Below are positions 16,350 to 24,272 of a DNA stretch of 64,000 nt, piece by piece (the stretch's first letter is position 1; each line of letters opens with the position of its first letter). The stretch spans positions 744,001 through 808,000 of the forward strand of contig NZ_JAIGNM010000001.1 in assembly GCF_019711495.1 (NCBI RefSeq), given 5' to 3'. Under the pieces are notes generated by a model. It saw only the letters and a list, made by a program, of their open reading frames with translations, did not search any database and was not told the origin of the DNA. Source of the stretch: Qipengyuania xiamenensis. GTDB taxonomy: Bacteria; Pseudomonadota; Alphaproteobacteria; Sphingomonadales; Sphingomonadaceae. A program made the translations under genes and the position numbers.

Positions 16350-17900
16350 TCACGGACGGATCAAGCCGTACCCATAGGTATCGTCGCGCCCCTTCTCGCC
16401 TAGGTCGAGGGCGTTGCGGGCAAGGACTCTCAGTTGGCGACGGAAGTTGCCACAGCCATTGCCACCACTATCGCAGCGCAGCAGGAATGCGGCGGACACA
16501 AAAGGTGCGGCAAAGGATGTGCCGGTTTCGGAATGATACCCATCCGTGCCCGCTTGCGCGCTCATGACGTCGACGCCAGGTGCGGAAAAGTCGACATGGC
16601 TTCCACGCCCGGCCAGGCGATAGACGCGGTTCCCACGCCCGACAGCGGTGACTGCGATCACTTCCGGATAGGCAGCAGGATAGGCGGGTTCGGCTGTCGG
16701 GCCGCCGTTTCCGACAGCCGCTATGATCACCATGCCCCTGTCCTGCGCCCTTTTGATCGCTGCTCTCAGGATGGCGTTAGGCGGACCCGATAGGCTCAAG
16801 TTGGCTATGGCAACGCGGTTTTCAAGCAGCCAGTCGATCGCCTGAACCAGATCGGCTGCGGTCGTCGTCACACCCGTTTCGGGAGCCGTATTGAAGACCG
16901 ACGCTGCAAAAAGCTTGGCCTCGGGAACCAGTCCCTCGAAGCCGCTGCCTTTACCCACGAGGATAGAGGCCACAGCTGTTCCGTGACCGGTAGGCTCCGA
17001 CGCATACCTGGCAAGAAAACTGCGCGTCTCGATCTGCCTTTCGGCAAGCGCCGGGTGGGTCAGATCGAGGCCAGTATCAATGAGACCGATCCGGCTGTTC
17101 GCGACCCGGGAAGCGGTGCGACGGGGAAGAAAGGAGGCGGGACGATAGAGGCCTGTCCCGGCGCTTTCGCCACTGTTTCCGTTGGGACGGTAGATATGAT
17201 TGTTATCGGCCTCTACGTTCGAGCGCCCCATACCGAGCCGTTCGAGTTCGCTTTCGAAATCCTGGCCCGCCGTGGCGACCCGGACGAGCACCTTGCCGAG
17301 GCTCGAAAGCTCGGTTCTTTCGACGATCTTGAATCCGTTTGCCTCCAGACGATCGGCGGCATCGGGATCCACCAGTACAAGCTTTTCACCGAAACGGATT
17401 TCGCGGCCGTTCTCGTCGGTTGCGATCTCGATTTCGCGAGTATCCGATGAACCCGAGCGCTCTTCATCCCGGTCCTCATCATCGTCTTCACGCGCGTCGG
17501 CGTCATCTTCTTCGTCTTCGAAGGCTTCCTCCTCGTCTTCGAGAGCCTCCTTTTCGGCCTCGATAGCCTCCTCTTCGGCCTCGAGAGCGTCTTCCTCGAT
17601 CTCCTCGCCAGTATCGGCTGCCTCTTCTGCCAGGTCCTCGGCTTTCTCGGCAGCTTCCTCAGCAGCCTCTGCCGCATCTTCAGCCGCGTCATCGGCAGCC
17701 TCTGCGGCGGCTTCGGCAGCTTCTTCGGCAGCCTCCTCAGCTGCTTCTTCAGCCGCTTCTTCCGCCGCCTCTTCGGCCGCCTCTTCGGCAGCCTCTTCAG
17801 CCGCATCCTCGATGTCGTCGTCGAAAGCCTGAGCGGAAACCGGGGCCGCCACCAAGCATCCAAGCACCGCTGCGAAGAGGATCGGGAGAAGTGTTTTCAT
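16350..17900 (-). CDS. S8 (subtilisin-like) serine peptidase with acidic E/A-rich helix
   Basis: A 516-residue exported protease. Residues 1-24 form a signal peptide ending in PVSAQA. Residues about 31-148 are almost only Glu, Ala and Asp: a run of (EEAA) units and then EEEA/EDE segments, likely a long charged helix. The peptidase domain has Asp275 (IGLIDTGLDL), His306 (TGHGTAVASIL), oxyanion Asn398 (AAVGNGG) and Ser462 (GTSFAAPF), so it should be active. The region about 150-230 may be an inhibitor-like prodomain. MKTLL at 17900 is chosen over a frame start at 17948 because of the signal. It lies beside the sigma/anti-sigma genes. Confidence 0.9.
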   Translation of the reverse strand: MKTLLPILFAAVLGCLVAAPVSAQAFDDDIEDAAEEAAEEAAEEAAEEAAEEAAEEAAEEAAEAAAEAADDAAEDAAEAAEEAAEKAEDLAEEAADTGEEIEEDALEAEEEAIEAEKEALEDEEEAFEDEEDDADAREDDDEDRDEERSGSSDTREIEIATDENGREIRFGEKLVLVDPDAADRLEANGFKIVERTELSSLGKVLVRVATAGQDFESELERLGMGRSNVEADNNHIYRPNGNSGESAGTGLYRPASFLPRRTASRVANSRIGLIDTGLDLTHPALAERQIETRSFLARYASEPTGHGTAVASILVGKGSGFEGLVPEAKLFAASVFNTAPETGVTTTAADLVQAIDWLLENRVAIANLSLSGPPNAILRAAIKRAQDRGMVIIAAVGNGGPTAEPAYPAAYPEVIAVTAVGRGNRVYRLAGRGSHVDFSAPGVDVMSAQAGTDGYHSETGTSFAAPFVSAAFLLRCDSGGNGCGNFRRQLRVLARNALDLGEKGRDDTYGYGLIRP

Positions 17901-18038
17901 CGGTTTCACGCTTTTCAATTTTTCCGGCCCAGGCCTGTCGGCCCGCATGGGATATCACATGCCGGCCGGAAAATGTTTAAAGTCTTGCTCGCCTGACGGC
18001 GGCGAGAAGTGATCCGCACCCTGCTGTGAGGTTGCAAA

Positions 18039-18044
18039 ATTCCC
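18039..18044 (-). promoter_or_regulatory. Weak -35-like element before the protease gene
   Basis: GGGAAT on the minus strand, 139 bp before the protease ATG, resembles the -35 of P1 and P2, but no CGTC follows at 15 nt. Noted as a weak candidate only. Confidence 0.2.
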
Positions 18045-18070
18045 GCACGCCGTTTGCGAAGTAGGTCCGG

Positions 18071-18976
18071 TCAGAGTTCAAAGAGAACCCCAGCGCTCAG
18101 ACGGTGCTCGTTGTAGTCTGCCGAGGGCAGGTTCGAATTGCGATTCGTATAACGATAGCCCGTTTCGATGCTGAGACTTTCGGTAACCGGCACCGTCAGT
18201 TCGGCTTCGCCACGAAGACGCTCTTCGGTACGGATCTCGTTGATCGAAGGCGTGACCGCCTTGTAGTCGCGATCGCGATAGTCAACGCCCAGCTGAAGAC
18301 GAGTGCCGCCGCGGCCACCGGCAAGCGGAATACGCCAATCAGCTCCGATCACGAAGCCGTCGTAGTCGAGCGCAGGATCGAAAGCATCTTCATCCTCCCA
18401 GCGGCCAGCAACTGAGAAGAAGCCGGCGTTATCGTTGTAGAATTTGAAGATGCTCGCGCCCAATTGGTTGGCGGTGGCGTCACGCTCGTCGAGAGTCGAG
18501 AAGTCCTTATCGGCATACTGGTAGTATGCGCGTGCATAGAGCTCATCGGCCACAAAACCCGAGATACTCGGGGTGATGCTGTGCATGTCGAATAGGGCGT
18601 CGCCGCCGAGCCGGTAATGCGAGAACGCATAGCGCGCGCCGACACGTGGGCCGATGACGCGGGTTCCCAAATCGACACTGGCCGTATGCGACTGAAGGTC
18701 GAACTCGTCTGAATCGGTGTAGAGCGTTTGGCCGAAGCTGTAACCGAACTCCAATTCGAACGCATCGGTGTCGATCGCCTCGAATTCGGCATCGGCACCC
18801 AGCCTGAACGCAAGATCCCCTGCATCAACCTGCGTATCGATTTCATCGACAACCAGCTGGCTGTCGTAGAATGTTCCCGCTTCGAGCTCGAGCGAGAATT
18901 GATCATCTGCAAAGGCGCTGGTCGAAACCAGGATGGTCGAGCAAGCCAGGGCGCGGGCGACTGAAGATACTTTCAT
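18071..18976 (-). CDS. Outer-membrane beta-barrel protein (DUF560/Slam-barrel-like)
   Basis: A 301-residue protein with a signal peptide (about 1-23, ending STSAFA) and then alternating beta-strands to the end, with the C-terminal LSAGVLFEL typical of outer-membrane barrels. I count about 12-14 strands. The pattern recalls the barrel of surface lipoprotein assembly modulators (DUF560) but there is no TPR domain, so this is a tentative match. It lies 76 bp after the acidic coiled-coil gene in the same orientation and so may be co-transcribed from P2. Possible role: an outer-membrane conduit or anchor for the secreted acidic protein. Confidence 0.7.
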   Translation of the reverse strand: MKVSSVARALACSTILVSTSAFADDQFSLELEAGTFYDSQLVVDEIDTQVDAGDLAFRLGADAEFEAIDTDAFELEFGYSFGQTLYTDSDEFDLQSHTASVDLGTRVIGPRVGARYAFSHYRLGGDALFDMHSITPSISGFVADELYARAYYQYADKDFSTLDERDATANQLGASIFKFYNDNAGFFSVAGRWEDEDAFDPALDYDGFVIGADWRIPLAGGRGGTRLQLGVDYRDRDYKAVTPSINEIRTEERLRGEAELTVPVTESLSIETGYRYTNRNSNLPSADYNEHRLSAGVLFEL

Positions 18977-19051
18977 TGTAAAACTCCCAATATTCCAAAG
19001 GCGCGCCACATGCGAGCGGCGCGCCTCCCGGGACCAGAAACGAGCGCCGAC

Positions 19052-19693
19052 TTAGTCGTCGACTTCGTCCTCAGCTTCTTCTTCGGCAGCTTCTTCAGCA
19101 GCTTCCTCAGCTGCTTCACGAGCGGCCTCTTCAGCTTCTTCGGCTGCTTCGCGAGCTTCTTCTTCGGCTTCTTCAGCGGCCTCGCGGGCCTCTTCTTCTG
19201 CTTCCTCAGCGGTTTCGCGAGCATCTTCTTCAGCGTCGGCGAGATCGTCGTCGTAGTCTTCGTCTCGATCGTCGTCGTAGTCTTCGTCTCGATCATCGTC
19301 GTCGTAATCTTCGTCCCGATCGTCGAGATCTTCCTGCAAATCTTCTTCGATCTCTGCGAGTTCCTCGGCGAGTTCCGCTTCTGCCTCGGCAAGCTCCTCG
19401 TCTAGCTCGGCCATTTTCTCATCGAAGTCGGCCTGCGCTTCTGCAATATCCTCTGCCGACGCGGTCGCGTCATTCAGGACATCATCGAGCTCGCGCTGCG
19501 CTTCCGCACGCTCGCCTTCGATCTCCGCAACTTCCTCTTCGAATTCCGCGACAGCTTCGGCTGCATCGGCATCGTATTCGTTTTGGATTTCGGCGGATTC
19601 GTCCTCCGAACCCTGCGCGGCGAGAGGACTCGATGCCAGTCCCGCTGCAGCGACAAGCGCAAGAAGCGAGGTGCTGTTTGCGATCATTTTCAT
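19052..19693 (-). CDS. Secreted, extremely acidic coiled-coil protein
   Basis: A 213-residue protein. A signal peptide (about 1-27, LALVAAAGLASSPLAAQ) is followed by a Glu/Ala/Asp-rich helix. DRDEDYDD occurs three times at about 125-150, and a hendecad REAAEEAEEEA is repeated three to four times at about 170-203; period 11 is typical of right-handed coiled coils. The net charge is strongly negative, so metal or calcium binding, or a space-filling role in the periplasm, is possible. AAGGAACG before ATG 19693 fixes the start. The P2 promoter lies about 60 bp upstream. No known family is recognised. Confidence 0.8.
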   Translation of the reverse strand: MKMIANSTSLLALVAAAGLASSPLAAQGSEDESAEIQNEYDADAAEAVAEFEEEVAEIEGERAEAQRELDDVLNDATASAEDIAEAQADFDEKMAELDEELAEAEAELAEELAEIEEDLQEDLDDRDEDYDDDDRDEDYDDDRDEDYDDDLADAEEDARETAEEAEEEAREAAEEAEEEAREAAEEAEEAAREAAEEAAEEAAEEEAEDEVDD

Positions 19694-19752
19694 TCTTCGT
19701 TCCTTTCGTTTCCTGACACGTGATGCGCACAATTCCGCGCATTCCAGACGAA

Positions 19753-19779
19753 GACGAAAAGCTGGGGCCTATTATTCCC
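19753..19779 (-). promoter_or_regulatory. Putative ECF-type promoter P2
   Basis: GGGAATAA (19779-19772), 15-nt spacer, CGTC (19756-19753) on the minus strand: the same elements and spacing as P1. It gives a leader of about 50 nt before the acidic coiled-coil gene. Confidence 0.65.
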
Positions 19780-19851
19780 GTAAGGCCAAAAAATTTCGAA
19801 ATGAACTGACTGTTCGCCATCGAAAAGCACGAGTTCGCTTGCGTTCCCGCA

Positions 19852-19940
19852 TGTCCGCAATCGGGTCGTTAGCCGACCGACCGCTCTCGGCTGGCGTTAT
19901 GCCCCACAAATCTGTCATGAACTGGGTGGGAAGAGGACAA
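19852..19940 (+). repeat. Dispersed ~88-bp repeat, copy 7
   Basis: TGTCCGCAATCGGGTCGTTA to GAACTGGGTGGGAAGAGGACA. It ends 17 bp from the stop of the hydrolase gene at 19957 and separates it from the ECF module. Confidence 0.75.
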
Positions 19941-19956
19941 AAGGCTGATCTTCGCA

Positions 19957-21126
19957 TTATTGTCTTGCTTCGGTGTCCGGTAAGCTCATCACCTCAATCA
20001 GCCATTGCAGTGATTGTTGCGCCGGCGCGCCGCCGACGTTGAGGATTGCAAACGCCAATCTGTCCAGTGGACCCGAAAGCGCGGCATAAGCCGTGAAATC
20101 GCCGGTGCCTCCCACGTGGAAGCTGACGGGCGCCCCGTTCAGCTCCGTGACGCCCCAACCCAGCGCACTGCCGCCTTCCTTTGTCGGTCGATGCAGGCGT
20201 CGTGCTGTATCCGGGGCGATGAAGTCCGATTCCCCATTCAACGCGCACAATTGAGCCTGCAGATAGCGCGCATATGCCAGAGGGCTGAGCGAAACATTGC
20301 CGGCGGCTTCCAAGAACGGCGGTATGGGGGGATCGGCTTCTTCGTAAGCCACGACCACATCTCCCGAGACATAATGGCCCCAAGGCTGCGCTCCGGTCAT
20401 GTGGCGCGGTTCACCCAGGGAGGCGTCGAGCGCCAGCGGTTCGAACACCTCCGCTTCCAGAAGCGTCTCGAGAGGAGTGCCGGTGCCGTGCTCCAAGAGA
20501 TACCCGGCAATCACGTAGCCGGCGTTGGAGTATGAAGTTGCCTCGCCCGGTGTCGTCTCCAGCGGCTGCATCAGGAACCATTCGGCTGCGGCACGGCGAA
20601 TTTCTTGTTTGGCTCCTTCGAACGGGGGCACCCGCTCCAGATCGCTGCCTTTGTCGAACGCAGGCATGCCGCTGCTATGCGCAAAAAGCTGAGCGAGCGT
20701 AATATCTGCCTTGTCCGGATGTTTTTGAGCCGCTTCAGGCCAGATTTCCTCCACCGTCGAATCCAGCGAAAGCACGCCACGGTCATGGAGCCTTGCGGCA
20801 ACGGTCGCCAGCATCGACTTGGCATTCGAGCCGATATTGAATCGCGCCGAGGAGCCGATTTGCTGTTCGCCTCCGACTTTCCGCAGCCCGCCCATCTGCA
20901 CATCGATCGACTTGCAGCTACCCACTGCGATGGCGAAGGCCGGGACATCCGGATCCTCGCTCAGTTGCGTTGCGAAGGCGCTGGCGAGGCCCTCAGGCGT
21001 CGTTGACGGCCTTTCGACTTCGGCTGCAGGACCATTAGCGAGTGTAGCGGTGCTGGCGCACAGCATGGTCGCAGCCCCAAGCAGGAAGTATGTCGGTCGC
21101 AAGAAGGTCCCCCTCGAATGTTTCAT
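19957..21126 (-). CDS. Secreted beta-lactamase-family serine hydrolase
   Basis: A 389-residue protein with a signal peptide or anchor (about 10-30, PTYFLLGAATMLCASTATLA). It has the class C fold motifs: SNAK (Ser100-Lys103), YSN (Tyr199-Asn201) and, near the C-terminus, HVGGTGD as the third motif. Members act as D-aminopeptidases, esterases or beta-lactam hydrolases in the periplasm; which one cannot be told. ATG 21126 is preferred because the signal starts there. It is a single gene, with repeat copies on both sides, not joined to the ECF module by an operon. Confidence 0.82.
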   Translation of the reverse strand: MKHSRGTFLRPTYFLLGAATMLCASTATLANGPAAEVERPSTTPEGLASAFATQLSEDPDVPAFAIAVGSCKSIDVQMGGLRKVGGEQQIGSSARFNIGSNAKSMLATVAARLHDRGVLSLDSTVEEIWPEAAQKHPDKADITLAQLFAHSSGMPAFDKGSDLERVPPFEGAKQEIRRAAAEWFLMQPLETTPGEATSYSNAGYVIAGYLLEHGTGTPLETLLEAEVFEPLALDASLGEPRHMTGAQPWGHYVSGDVVVAYEEADPPIPPFLEAAGNVSLSPLAYARYLQAQLCALNGESDFIAPDTARRLHRPTKEGGSALGWGVTELNGAPVSFHVGGTGDFTAYAALSGPLDRLAFAILNVGGAPAQQSLQWLIEVMSLPDTEARQ

Positions 21127-21274
21127 TCGGTCGCAAAGCAAGAACCAGCTCTCCGCTCAATAACGCGCCGATCAACCGTCGATAGGCTTCGACAGTGGGA
21201 CTGGTCGAAGCATGATCGACCGATTTTCGGAGCCGAAAGGCAGTTTCTTGGCCGGGAACTCCAAGTGCAAAAAA

Positions 21275-21360
21275 GTCCGCAATCGGGTCGTTAGCTGGCG
21301 GTCCGCTCTTGGCACATCGCTAGCTCGGTGAATCTGTCGTCAGATGGGTGGATTGCGGTC
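21275..21360 (+). repeat. Dispersed ~88-bp repeat, copy 8
   Basis: GTCCGCAATCGGGTCGTTAG to AGATGGGTGGATTGCGGTC. It touches the stop codon of the minus-strand gene 21362-21793. Confidence 0.75.
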
Positions 21361-21361
21361 A

Positions 21362-21793
21362 TTAGCTCCGCCGCATTACTCTGGGAGGGCCGACGCTAAT
21401 CACATCCACAATGTGATTCAGGGTTGTCAGGCACCAGTGCTCTAGAGGGCCGGGGTATTCGTCATCCGCGAAGGTTGTCTCAGAGACGTAGCGTTGAAAG
21501 GCGGTGCCATACCGTCTGTCAAGGTGATCGCCTAAGGGCGGCTCGCCCTCCTCTGCCTTCCAATAGCTTTCATCTCTAACCGCGTAGGCCACATAGCTGG
21601 CCCACCTAATTTCGAAATGGCGGGAGGCGTCTGTAATTTCTATCGGTCGCCCTTCGCCTAGGTCGTGACCCGCAAACTCAATGGCGGTGGATTCCCCGAG
21701 CAGTCCCTCCGCCACCACTATCCGAAGTTCATTCTCTGATGGTTCGCCAATCTCTGTTACATAGAGATTGAGCGACCCCTTCGGAAATTCCAT
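21362..21793 (-). CDS. Hypothetical protein
   Basis: A 143-residue soluble protein, acidic, with no signal. GGAGGG seven bases before ATG 21793 gives a firm start. Segments such as IEITDASRHFEIRWASYVAYAVRDESYW and CLTTLNHIVDVIS suggest a small alpha/beta fold; similar proteins, as I recall, are encoded near toxin immunity or are unassigned cargo proteins, but I cannot place it. It ends next to a dispersed repeat and starts after another, so it has the look of a single-gene cassette. Confidence 0.6.
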   Translation of the reverse strand: MEFPKGSLNLYVTEIGEPSENELRIVVAEGLLGESTAIEFAGHDLGEGRPIEITDASRHFEIRWASYVAYAVRDESYWKAEEGEPPLGDHLDRRYGTAFQRYVSETTFADDEYPGPLEHWCLTTLNHIVDVISVGPPRVMRRS

Positions 21794-21845
21794 CACACAC
21801 CCTCCAAATTCGCATGAAGCCAGTTGACTAGCTGTTTGGTCTCAA

Positions 21846-21920
21846 TGTCCGCAATCGGGTCGTTAGCGGAATGACCGCTTTTCGGTGGAATGACCCATAA
21901 ACCGACTGTCCGCAATCGCT
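21846..21920 (+). repeat. Dispersed repeat, copy 9 (shortened)
   Basis: TGTCCGCAATCGGGTCGTTAG is intact; the right half is lost and replaced by a second TGTCCGCAATCG start at about 21908. It lies beyond the stop of the gene at 21992. Confidence 0.65.
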
Positions 21921-21991
21921 CCCAAAGTCCGACATAGCGGCAAAACCATTCTGGAGGAAAAGTGATGAGGGCGGTTGCCTTTCAACCGCTG

Positions 21992-23173
21992 TCAGGCGCT
22001 GACAGCGGCTCGGCGTCGGATTTCCTGTAGATTGGAGGTCAGGTCGGCGAAGGAATTGCCAATATCTGAGCCCAGGTGACGTTGTTCGAATACTTCGAGG
22101 CAAGTGGAAGTCTGATGAATATCGTCGGCTCCGCAGCCTATGACCCGTTCATCAAGAAGGCCACCCTCAAGCGCGAAAACCAAATTTCCTACGTCGCGCA
22201 CTCCCATCGACCGAACCTCCTCACCGAAGCAAAATTCAAACTCTTTGATTGCTCGGCGACCGATCCTCGTGTGCATGTCGTAGGCGAAGTAGGGATAAGA
22301 GCCGATCAGCGTTGGTCTTGGTGTCTCACCGCGAACAGTGCACAATAGGGGGTTTTGGTCGGCGAATTTTGCCAGCAATACGTAGGGTAACGCCAAGCTG
22401 TCTCGACAACGGCTGAGCCCCATCCGAACGATGTAGTGAAAGATCAGGGGTGCGCTCTGGTCGATCAGCAACCTCAGCAGCCCTCGTTGTCCTTGCCCTG
22501 CAATCGAGACCAGTTGTCGGCTGCGCAGTCGGTCAGTTCCATGGAGCAGCCAGAGCGAAACGAGTTGCCTTGTCGATCCAAAGTCCTCGCTTTGGACTAT
22601 GTTCGACAGAGCTACTGCATCGAGGCCGGAAACCCGTTCGGCAATCTTGCCGGCCTCATTGTCATATTCGACGAGGCTGAGCATTTCACATGACAGTCGG
22701 CTTTTGATGGCTCTGCTCATTTGAACAGCGAGGTGAACGGCGAGCCTTTCCTCGCCAAGAGATCGTCGGCGCAGCTTGTTGCCGAGAATGGCTAGGGTCG
22801 TAGCGATTAATTTCAGGTCGCCGAGACCCACATCTTCAAGCGCGATGATGGCAAGTCGGCGAAACGTATGGTCGGCATCAATGCGGACACCGCTGCGAAC
22901 GTATCGCTCAGCCAACTCACTATGGCCACGACGGATGCACTTTTGGAGTGCGCTCGTCGTCAACCATTTGTCTGCGGTGTAGAGTGAATCGTGCTGAAAG
23001 GGACGCACCCGGCTTTCGAAAACTGCGCTTTCGACTTCGTCCCAGAGAAGCCTATCGATCGATCTTAGAATCGAGTCTTTGACGACACCTTCGCTGTCGA
23101 TTGCTGGCTCCGTCACTGCCCTGATCAAGCACTGCTGACCTAGCTGGTGGATCGATTCCCACACGTCGAACAT
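21992..23173 (-). CDS. Unknown protein with RarA/MgsA C-domain-like segment
   Basis: A 393-residue, mostly helical, soluble protein. The segment LQKCIRRGHSELAERYVRSG followed by RRLAIIALEDVGLGDLK (about 75-120) resembles the C-terminal clamp-loader-like part of the RarA/MgsA ATPases, but there is no Walker motif and no ATPase domain. AAGGAG lies before ATG 23173. The codon use is less GC-biased than in the core. It may be a replication- or repair-linked protein of the mobile element or a defence gene; no function is assigned. Confidence 0.65.
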   Translation of the reverse strand: MFDVWESIHQLGQQCLIRAVTEPAIDSEGVVKDSILRSIDRLLWDEVESAVFESRVRPFQHDSLYTADKWLTTSALQKCIRRGHSELAERYVRSGVRIDADHTFRRLAIIALEDVGLGDLKLIATTLAILGNKLRRRSLGEERLAVHLAVQMSRAIKSRLSCEMLSLVEYDNEAGKIAERVSGLDAVALSNIVQSEDFGSTRQLVSLWLLHGTDRLRSRQLVSIAGQGQRGLLRLLIDQSAPLIFHYIVRMGLSRCRDSLALPYVLLAKFADQNPLLCTVRGETPRPTLIGSYPYFAYDMHTRIGRRAIKEFEFCFGEEVRSMGVRDVGNLVFALEGGLLDERVIGCGADDIHQTSTCLEVFEQRHLGSDIGNSFADLTSNLQEIRRRAAVSA

Positions 23174-23289
23174 ACAAATCTCCTTGTTTTATAAGGAGAA
23201 ACGTATTCATTGACTCACTGCTTGGAAGTGAAATTAATTGCACGACTCGGCAACAGCGGCAGAGATAACAAATGAGCAACTATGTCTTG

Positions 23290-23703
23290 TCAAAACCACG
23301 CAGCAGTTTCGATGAAGCGGGAACTCGCACAAAACTTGTTCCAGCCGCTCTGAAATTCAGCAGGCCCCATACTCTCTAGCGCCGCAGTTGTCGGATGTGC
23401 CACAAAACGTTCGAAGCCAACCATTCCCCCGAAACCATTTCTCGCGTTGACCTCGCCGCAAAATACCACCCCACCATCTGAGTTTGGGTGCTCATAGATT
23501 TTCACCGATCGGTAAATCGCGCTGGAAGGATCGCGTAGTCGTTCTTCGATCTTGTACTTCGACAAGGTAGCAAACTGAGCAAGTGTCGCTGGGTCACGTA
23601 AATCCGGATTAGACTCGCTATCAGGCTCTCCGCTACCGCAAGCACTCGTAAAAAGTGTGAATGTCGCCAAAAGACAGATGCGGCGGGCTTTCGTGGTGGT
23701 CAT
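23290..23703 (-). CDS. Hypothetical lipoprotein
   Basis: A 137-residue protein with a lipoprotein signal, LLATFTLFTSACGSG, cysteine near residue 22, and a mature domain with IEERLRDPSSAIYRSVKIYE and VFCGEVNARNGFGG. That sequence type (DPSSA.Y followed by a CGEVN.KN.FGGY) is frequent in small, unnamed periplasmic proteins of proteobacteria. Two more cysteines near the C-terminus (NKFCASS) may pair with VFC. GAGGGAG precedes the ATG. A separate gene, not overlapping its neighbours. Confidence 0.65.
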   Translation of the reverse strand: MTTTKARRICLLATFTLFTSACGSGEPDSESNPDLRDPATLAQFATLSKYKIEERLRDPSSAIYRSVKIYEHPNSDGGVVFCGEVNARNGFGGMVGFERFVAHPTTAALESMGPAEFQSGWNKFCASSRFIETAAWF

Positions 23704-23834
23704 ATATCAATCTCCCTCGCTAACCCCAATTCTCATCGCCACGATAACCAGCTAGCCACCGATGCATAGTCCATTTTCGACTATTCGATTTTGGCCTTTA
23801 GCTGATGTGCCCTCCAAGGAGGGACGTTCGGCCG

Positions 23835-24074
23835 ATGGCAAAATCAATGCACACAGCGGCCTGGGCAAAGCTTTTGGAGCAGCTCGTCGAAATGAGACTT
23901 ACTCGGGGTTTGACACAACAAGACCTCGCCGAAAGGATCGAACGGACCCAATCATTTATATCCAAGATCGAACGCGGAGAGCGGCGCCTCGATGTTCTTG
24001 AGTTTTGCGAGTGGATGCACGCTCTCGGCCACGATCCAGCGGACGTGATCTCGCTGCTTGCTAAAGAAGTCTAG
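23835..24074 (+). CDS. XRE-family helix-turn-helix regulator
   Basis: A 79-residue protein that is little more than a Cro/C1-type HTH: LVEMRLTRGLTQQDLAERI, then TQSFISKIERGERRLDVLEF. AAGGAGGG at 23816-23823 stands eleven bases before ATG 23835; a longer frame upstream has no function. Single-domain XRE regulators are common in mobile elements as repressors of excision or replication genes, and this one is the only plus-strand gene between the recombinase and the lipoprotein gene, so it may control the minus-strand integrase operon or its own promoter. Confidence 0.85.
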   Translation: MAKSMHTAAWAKLLEQLVEMRLTRGLTQQDLAERIERTQSFISKIERGERRLDVLEFCEWMHALGHDPADVISLLAKEV

Positions 24075-24272
24075 CTCCGGTCGCTGTTTCCATCACGCCT
24101 CATCGTGGCCAGAAGGTTGTCTAGTAGCTGGCACAAATTTCGCCGATCTAGAGCTACAGGGACACAGGATTAGGCAGCTGCGACACACCCGGCGAGTCCC
24201 CAATCATCTTCTCCGTATTATCTCGAATTTTTAGTTAAATTCTGACAACGGGCCAAACCTTGTTCGCAGGGA

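Noticed and set aside
17200-17832. Serine-rich plus-strand frame opposite the protease
   Set aside because: It is the antisense of the GAA/GAG-GCC repeats and gives low-complexity Ser/Ala only.
11303-21920. Repeats as integron attC sites
   Set aside because: They lie 3' of genes as attC sites do, but lack the GTTRRRY and RYYYAAC core sites at their ends, and no integron integrase is in the window.
11303-21920. Repeats as a CRISPR array
   Set aside because: The copies are 0.3-5 kb apart with genes between them, are diverged, and no cas gene is present.
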